Below, in pieces: positions 58,603-64,000 of a stretch of 64,000 nt of DNA (positions are counted from its first letter, which is position 1; each line of letters opens with the position of its first letter). This DNA comes from Halobacteriales archaeon QS_4_69_225 (GTDB lineage Archaea > Halobacteriota > Halobacteria > Halobacteriales > Haloarculaceae), in NCBI GenBank assembly GCA_003020965.1, contig PXRL01000014.1, forward strand, positions 1 through 64,000, read 5' to 3'. Both the position numbers and the translations under genes were made by a program. Below the pieces are notes generated by a model. That model was not told the DNA's origin. It did no database searches and saw only the letters and a list, made by a program, of their open reading frames with translations.

Positions 58603-59062
58603 TCATAAGTCCTCGTTCTCGGACTGGTAATCGGGGCGAACCTCCTTGAGGAGATCTTCAACGATCTCCCAGAGAATCAGGGAAGGAGTCTCGTGTTCGA
58701 ACGTGATTCCCCAGCGGTCCCCTTCATCGTCGAGTGAGTACTGGAAATGTGTCCGTCCGAGGTCGGAATGGTCCTCATCCTGGTGCCAGCCGGCGTGAAA
58801 GCCCACGTTCGGGTCGGTGTAGTTGATACGGAACCAATCGTTTGGGTCCTGTCGGTACCATTTGATGCTCAGTTCCGATGCGTCAGGACCGGTCGGCGGG
58901 TCGAGACGAGTCGGGTCGAAAAACTGCTCGCAGCTGCTTGGCCTCGACGTCGTCAGGAACGTACTCAACGGCTGTGACCTGTGGTACCCGATCGAGGACG
59001 TCCCGCTTCAGCTGGGCGTACAGATTCGCGTTCGGGTCACCACCGGGATGCGGGACCGACAT
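58603..59062 (-). pseudogene. Haloarchaeal hypothetical protein, frameshifted at a homopolymer
   Basis: MSVPHPGGDPNANLYAQLKRDVLDRVPQVTAVEYVPDDVEAKQLRAVF in one frame, DPTRLDPPTGPDASELSIKWYRQDPNDWFRINY.. in the next; shift at aaaaa 58919-58923. Confidence 0.75.
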
Positions 59063-59065
59063 CCA

Positions 59066-59605
59066 TCAGCATCTGGCCTCTGCGGATTCTGCCGTCGGGG
59101 CGAGGAAGTCCCACTCGCGGATAGCGAAGCCGACGATCTTGATGCGCCGTCGGAGATGTTCCCACTCCCGAGCGATCTCACGCCGACGGTCTTCTTCGTC
59201 GCTGTCAATCGCTTCGTCGGCGAGTGTCCCGCGAAGCTGGTTCGGTGACCCGACGTCGAATTCGTCCTCCCAGTCGCGGATTTGTGCCTTCATCTCCGCG
59301 AGCCGGTCCGTAAGCTCCTCGACAGTGTGGCCGCTGTCCCGCAGGCGCATCGCCTCCTGCATCGCCTGCCGCCGATAATCAGGGTAGTACGTGGTGTGGG
59401 TGCCGCTCTCGTCACGGTGAATGATCCCATCGTCGACGAGTCGTCCGAGGACACGCTCGGTGGGCTCGTGTGACCAGTCCGCTTCGGAGGCGATCCAGTT
59501 TGCCGTCCGCGGCTCCGACAGCTGCCGTGTGACCATTCGGACGCGGTCTTCGCCCGTGGTCTGACGATCCACCAGGCTCCCTGAGTCCGCTTCGTCCTCG
59601 GTCAT
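59066..59605 (-). CDS. HTH-domain protein, operon partner of the preceding gene
   Basis: VTRQLSEPRTANWIASEADWSHEPTERVLGRLVDDGIIHRDESGTHTTYYPDYRRQAMQEAMRL. Confidence 0.78.
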   Translation of the reverse strand: MTEDEADSGSLVDRQTTGEDRVRMVTRQLSEPRTANWIASEADWSHEPTERVLGRLVDDGIIHRDESGTHTTYYPDYRRQAMQEAMRLRDSGHTVEELTDRLAEMKAQIRDWEDEFDVGSPNQLRGTLADEAIDSDEEDRRREIAREWEHLRRRIKIVGFAIREWDFLAPTAESAEARC

Positions 59606-59996
59606 ACGCGACGATTCGCACTCTGTCTTGATATAGATTAAGGTGATTCGTTCTATATCGAAACGAGATTTCTAGTCATTCCGCCGATGCACAGTAATCG
59701 GATCAAAAGCAGTACGGAAACCCGATCCTTCCGATACTCGGCGGTAACGATTCGCAATAATCGCTATGAAACGCTCGCCAGACCATCTTAATTCCGTGGA
59801 ACCCGACGAGCGGACCCCCGAGGCGGTCGCCCCGGCGGGCGCCGCCGGCCGCGCCCTCCTCGCGACCGCGGTCCCTGCGGCGTCGACCTAGCCGTCGAGC
59901 CGGCCGACGACGCCGGTTACGACCACTGATTCGTCTCCGAGCGGGTCGACCCCTGACGGTTCGTCGGTCCGGCCCCCTCGCCAGGGGCGATTCCGG

Positions 59997-60347
59997 CTAC
60001 GGGTTGTCCTGCTCGACGAGCGTCTCCTCGGCGTCGCCGTGTCGGACCCCCAGTGCGTGACCCGTGTGGCGGGCGTGGGTCTCGGCCCACCGCCGGGCCG
60101 GCCGCTCGGCGAGGAACCGCTCGCCGCTCGGACACTGCCGGCAGTCGACCGTCCAGGCGGTGACGTCGTCCGGGAAGTGACCTGTGTGCCGTCTGTGGTC
60201 GAGGGCGAACTTCTCGACGGCACGGTTGCCGACCTCGAGTTCGTCGAGCTCGTAGGCGAGGTCCCACTCGCGGTCGCACCGCGAGCAGGTGACGGTGGGG
60301 ACGTCGTCGACGTCCTCGGGTGGGTCGCTGTCGAACTGGTCGGACAC
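59997..60347 (-). CDS. Protein with two C-x2-C...H-x2-HTGH zinc-finger-like units
   Basis: CSRCDREW..ALDHRRHTGHF and CRQCPSGERF..AETHARHTGHA; GTG start. Confidence 0.65.
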   Translation of the reverse strand: MSDQFDSDPPEDVDDVPTVTCSRCDREWDLAYELDELEVGNRAVEKFALDHRRHTGHFPDDVTAWTVDCRQCPSGERFLAERPARRWAETHARHTGHALGVRHGDAEETLVEQDNP

Positions 60348-60424
60348 TGTCGAAGATGCGAACCGACGGTACTTATGCGTGCGGAGACGCGCCGGACAAC
60401 GGCTCGACGGCACGCCGGGGGCAG

Positions 60425-62789
60425 CTACGTGCTCTCGAAGGACGTGGAGTTGGTGTCTCCGTTACCCTGCTCGGCATAGGTGTCGGAGGACTCGACACGG
60501 TACTCGATGTCGTAGACGATGTCGGACTCGGCCGAGGAGGCGTCGACGTACGCTCCCCTGAGCCGAATGATTTCACCTTCCGCGTCGCCGGACCCGACCT
60601 TGTAGATGATCTTCCCGTTGTCTATGTCCGGGGAGACTTCAGTACCGTCGCCCTGAGTGATGGTCCAGTTACCCCCATCGCCGTCGTACTCGATGGCGTT
60701 TCCGGTGTCGGAGATGTCGACGGAGATCTCGTCGCCCTCCGTGAGGTCTTCGCCGAGCGTGAACCTGAACGTCTGTGTTTGTTCGCCGTCGCCCGCCGCG
60801 ACGTCCTCGACGTACGGCTCGAGGATGATTTCCGGCTGTTCGACGACGACGGTCTCGGTGTCGGTCGACTCGTCGTTCCAGGTCGCCTTCAGCGTCTTCT
60901 CACCGGTGTTTTCGGGATTCAGGTTCTCCTGGGTGTCGTACTCCAGCGCCGACGTTCTCGACGGTGACGTTCGTCTCGACGGTGTCGCCGTAGTCGACCG
61001 ACGACGTGGCGTTGTCGATCGTGACGTCGAGGCGGACGTTCCCGCTCTGGAAGACCTCGACCGTGGCGAACGCCTGGTCGTTTTCGCCTTCGACGAGTAT
61101 CTGGTATTCGCCGCTGTCGATCTGGTCCCAGTTCGGCTCCCAGGTCAGGGTGAACGACTCCTGGCCGCCGACGCTGTCCAGGGTTTCGCGGTCGGCTCGG
61201 TCGCCGACGCTGTCTATCTGCTGTCCGCTGTCGTCCTGAACGACGAGGTCGACGTTCTCCACGTCGTCCGTCGTGCCGGTCGCCGTGACGTCGAACTCGA
61301 TTTCGCTCGTGTTCCCCTTCTTGACCGTCTTGGACTGATCCTCGCCGTCGATCTCGAGGTTGAGTTCGCCCGACTCCACCTTCATGTCCACGCGGCCCAC
61401 GACGTTTGTAGTCTGCAGGGTCGCGTCCTCCATTCCCAGGATAGTCTCGACGATCGTTCCGACATCGTCTTGGCCATTGTAGCCACTTTGTTTGTAGTTA
61501 TCCTCGTCCAAGATGTCAGGGCCGTCTTCGACTCCTGTATCGAGGACCCGCTTTGCGGCATCTGACGTCAGGGGCGCCTGCTTTTTACCGAATTTCGAAG
61601 AGCTGAACGTAACTTCGCCGACGTACTTGTCGTTGCCGGTGTCGTAGCCCGCCTCTATTTTGATTTTCACCCGCTCGTCGCTGGTGCCGTCCTGAATCAC
61701 GTACTCCATGAGGATTCCGTCGCCCGGCTGGAGTTTGTTGCCGCTCTGGATCGGAACGGCCTCACCGTTACCGTACTTGATGCCGGCGATGCTGGCAATG
61801 TCTTTCCACTTGCCGTTGGGGACGACTATTTTGTCCGTGTCGGATTCGGGCGTGTGCTCGGTAGTGCCGGCTTGGCCGACGCCGCCGTTTATTATGTCCG
61901 GCGGCGACGCCAGGTCGACCGGCGTGAACGTCTCGTCGCCGTCCGTCGTGATGGCACACCGGATCGTCCACGGGACGTCGCCGGGTGTCTGCCCGAGGCT
62001 GATCTCGACACCGTCCGGCGTGCTGGAGACGCCGTTGACGTATCCGGCGTCGATCTCCGATTCGAGAAGCTTCTCCCACTTGTTCGCCGGGATGTTCGTC
62101 GCGATGGTGACGCTCGGCCTGGCCGTGGGCTCGAGCCGCTTGACCGTCTTGTAGCCGCCGCTCGACAGCGACAGCGACGTCCGCTGGCTGCTCCGGACGG
62201 CGTCGCTCTGGACCGGCAGGAGGTTGATGTTCGACCCCTGGATGATCGCCTGGTCGCCCTGCACGAGCACATCGCCGCTTTCCGTCTCCTTGTACAGGAC
62301 GGTGTTCTCGTAGACGAGCTGCGGTGTCTCGGTCTCGGAGAGCCGGACGTACGAGGGATCGTACCGGATGGCGTCCGTCCGCGGCCGGTTGGCGCCGCAG
62401 ACGTTCTGCGTCGTGACGTCCGTGTTAGACGCCCTGTCGGGGGTGTTGCTCAGCTCTATATCGCCGAGCGGCTCCGTGCGGAGCGTCCCCTGTGGATTGG
62501 GTGGATTCACCCCGATTACCCGGGTGTTGTACGTCACGCCGAGCTGCAGCACCGGCGACTGCTGCTGTCCGGTCGTCACCGCCTGGAGGTGCGCCTGCCG
62601 GAGTTCCTGCATATCCCCCTCGATCTCGCTGTAGTGGTTGAACTCCACCTCGGCGTTTTGATCCGGTACGACCGTCGTCTGCCACAGCGACAGCCCGATG
62701 GCCGTGATACCGAACAGAAGCGCGACGCCGAGCACCGGTGCGACCGCCCTGTTGTCCGACTCGAGTGCCCCATTGACTATCTCCTTCAT
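60425..62789 (-). pseudogene. Large pilin-like/surface protein with frameshift near 60946
   Basis: N-terminal DNRAVAPVLGVALLFGITAIGLSLWQ; frame closes NVTVENVGAGVRHPGEPESRKHR* while the next frame continues LEYDTQENLNPENTGEKTLKATWNDESTDTETVVVEQPEIILEPYVEDVAAGDGEQTQTFRFTLGED..TSFEST*. Confidence 0.75.
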
Positions 62790-62940
62790 CTGGATTCCCC
62801 CCGAACGCTCCCCCGAGCGTTCCGGACCTGGCTCTCCCTGACGGTTGTCTCTCGGTTATATATATCTGACGCCAGCGTCAGCCGGCGTCCTAAGTACCGT
62901 GTCGTGGGACACGGAAGGTCGTCCGACTCCGTCTATCGAC

Positions 62941-63390
62941 CTACCCGCCGACGGCACCCGAGGGACTGCCGGTCGGCCGCTGACGGTACTCGGGCTCCGG
63001 CGGCTCCCACTCCTCGTCGGGCGCCTCCCAGTCGAAGGCCGGCACCAGGATGTCGAACTCCGGGGCGACCGTCACCGTCTCCCCGGCGGCCCCGGCCGTC
63101 CCGTCTTCGGGGTCGTAGGGCCGGGGCGACGCCACCCGCAGGCCGGGCGACTCCGCCACTCCGAGCGCGGTCGGCGGGAGGTAGCTCACGTCGGCGGCGG
63201 CGGCGAGGTACAGCCGCTCGCGGTCGTAATCGAGGACGACGACGGCTCCCTCGTCGTCGGCCTGCCGGACGGCACGCCACAGCTCCGTCTGCGACCACGG
63301 GCCGACCCCGATCAGGTCTTCGCGGTCCGTCACGTGCAGGTTGTGACGCGACGCGGGCGACAGCACGTCCGTGGCATCGTGTGACGTCAT
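62941..63390 (-). CDS. Haloarchaeal hypothetical protein
   Basis: MTSHDATDVLSPASRHNLHVTDREDLIGVGPWSQTELWRAVRQADDEGAVVVLDYDRERLYLAAAADVSYLPPTALGVAE. Confidence 0.6.
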   Translation of the reverse strand: MTSHDATDVLSPASRHNLHVTDREDLIGVGPWSQTELWRAVRQADDEGAVVVLDYDRERLYLAAAADVSYLPPTALGVAESPGLRVASPRPYDPEDGTAGAAGETVTVAPEFDILVPAFDWEAPDEEWEPPEPEYRQRPTGSPSGAVGG

Positions 63391-63468
63391 GCGAGGTCGG
63401 TACGGCCGGCACCCACATAATCGCTGTGGCGGCCGCCGTCGAGACCGCCGTCCGTCGGCCGCCGCGGC

Positions 63469-63786
63469 TCAGAACTCCTCGGGGTCGCCGGCCAGTACCC
63501 GGTAGCTGTCCAGCGTCCCGGCCATCGACGGCGCCTCGTCGTCGTCCTTCCGCTGGGTGCCGTAGTCCTTCCACTCCCCGCCGGTGTAACTGTACATCTC
63601 GTAGCCCGTCTCGGTCTCGACGACGAGGTCGCGAACCGCGTCGTCGTCGGCCTCCGGCACCGCCGCGACGGCGTCGTCGTCCATGACCCACACCGCGACG
63701 GTCTCCGGGTCGTCGGCGTACTCGCGGGCCGTCTCCTCCGACAGCGGTCGGTCCGGCATCTCCGGCGCCGGCTCTGGCTGCTCCAT
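63469..63786 (-). CDS. Acidic hypothetical protein
   Basis: MEQPEPAPEMPDRPLSEETAREYADDPETVAVWVMDDDAVAAVPEADDDAVRDLVVETETGYEMYSYTGGEWKDYG. Confidence 0.55.
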   Translation of the reverse strand: MEQPEPAPEMPDRPLSEETAREYADDPETVAVWVMDDDAVAAVPEADDDAVRDLVVETETGYEMYSYTGGEWKDYGTQRKDDDEAPSMAGTLDSYRVLAGDPEEF

Positions 63787-64000
63787 GCGACCGATACCGG
63801 CGGGAGAGACATCCGATTTTCGCCGGGGGATCATCCCCAGCTTTCGCCGGGGGATCACCCGGAGACGCCCCGCCGTCGGGCGCGGCGTCGGCCGGCGTCT
63901 CCGGAAGCGAGCGTCCGGCGCACACGGCAGGTATCGTCGAGTCTCACGCCGCCACCGACGGCCTGGCGACGCTGACTCCTCGCGCATCTCCCGGCGGTCA

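Noticed and set aside
59766-59891. 41-aa ORF MKRSPDHLNSVEPDERTPEAVAPAGAAGRALLATAVPAAST
   Set aside because: No motif or clear conservation signal; could be real, but unsupported.
1-64000. CRISPR array, rRNA or complete tRNA genes
   Set aside because: No regularly spaced identical repeats, no rRNA-like sequence and no full cloverleaf recognised by eye; a tRNAscan/CRISPR-finder run would be decisive.

Overview
High-GC haloarchaeal chromosomal window. The signs are acidic proteomes, Tat/lipobox solute-binding proteins, TrmB and bat-type HTH domains, TFS, deoxyhypusine synthase and many small CxxC proteins. It is densely coding on both strands. Recognisable blocks: the end of a sugar ABC transporter (permease + MalK-like ATPase), birA-like, a TrmB regulator, a thiolase, an ArsR/DUF318-type permease cassette with a 37-aa Cys-Cys microprotein, gcvPB-gcvPA, a LOR/SDH-type (TIGR00300-like) protein, a Tat-exported subtilase, a YedK/SRAP peptidase, MmgE/PrpD, a receiver-PAS protein, FAH, RNase Z, a pentapeptide-repeat protein, a DUF1998 helicase + DEDD exonuclease pair (MrfAB-like), a PotABCD-like ABC operon, deoxyhypusine synthase, a PAS histidine kinase, an ABC exporter, TFS, a RAD55-like ATPase, beta-RFAP synthase, ilvD and a large pilin-like surface protein. 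The accessory part, about 39.7-44.9 kb, holds one VapBC-like and two DUF433/DUF5615-type toxin-antitoxin pairs. Two adjacent TA pairs are bracketed by three degenerate direct repeats of about 80-100 bp spaced about 0.8 kb apart. An IS1341/TnpB right-end-like remnant lies nearby. A lower-GC islet at about 51.8-53.1 kb carries tandem 80-bp units with hairpins that show compensatory base-pair changes. Several genes are frameshifted or decayed: UspA, a diacylglycerol-kinase-like gene, a SHOCT protein, a DUF partner of an HTH gene, and the pilin-like protein. I saw no CRISPR array, rRNA or convincing complete tRNA. All calls are from reading the sequence; no database search was possible.
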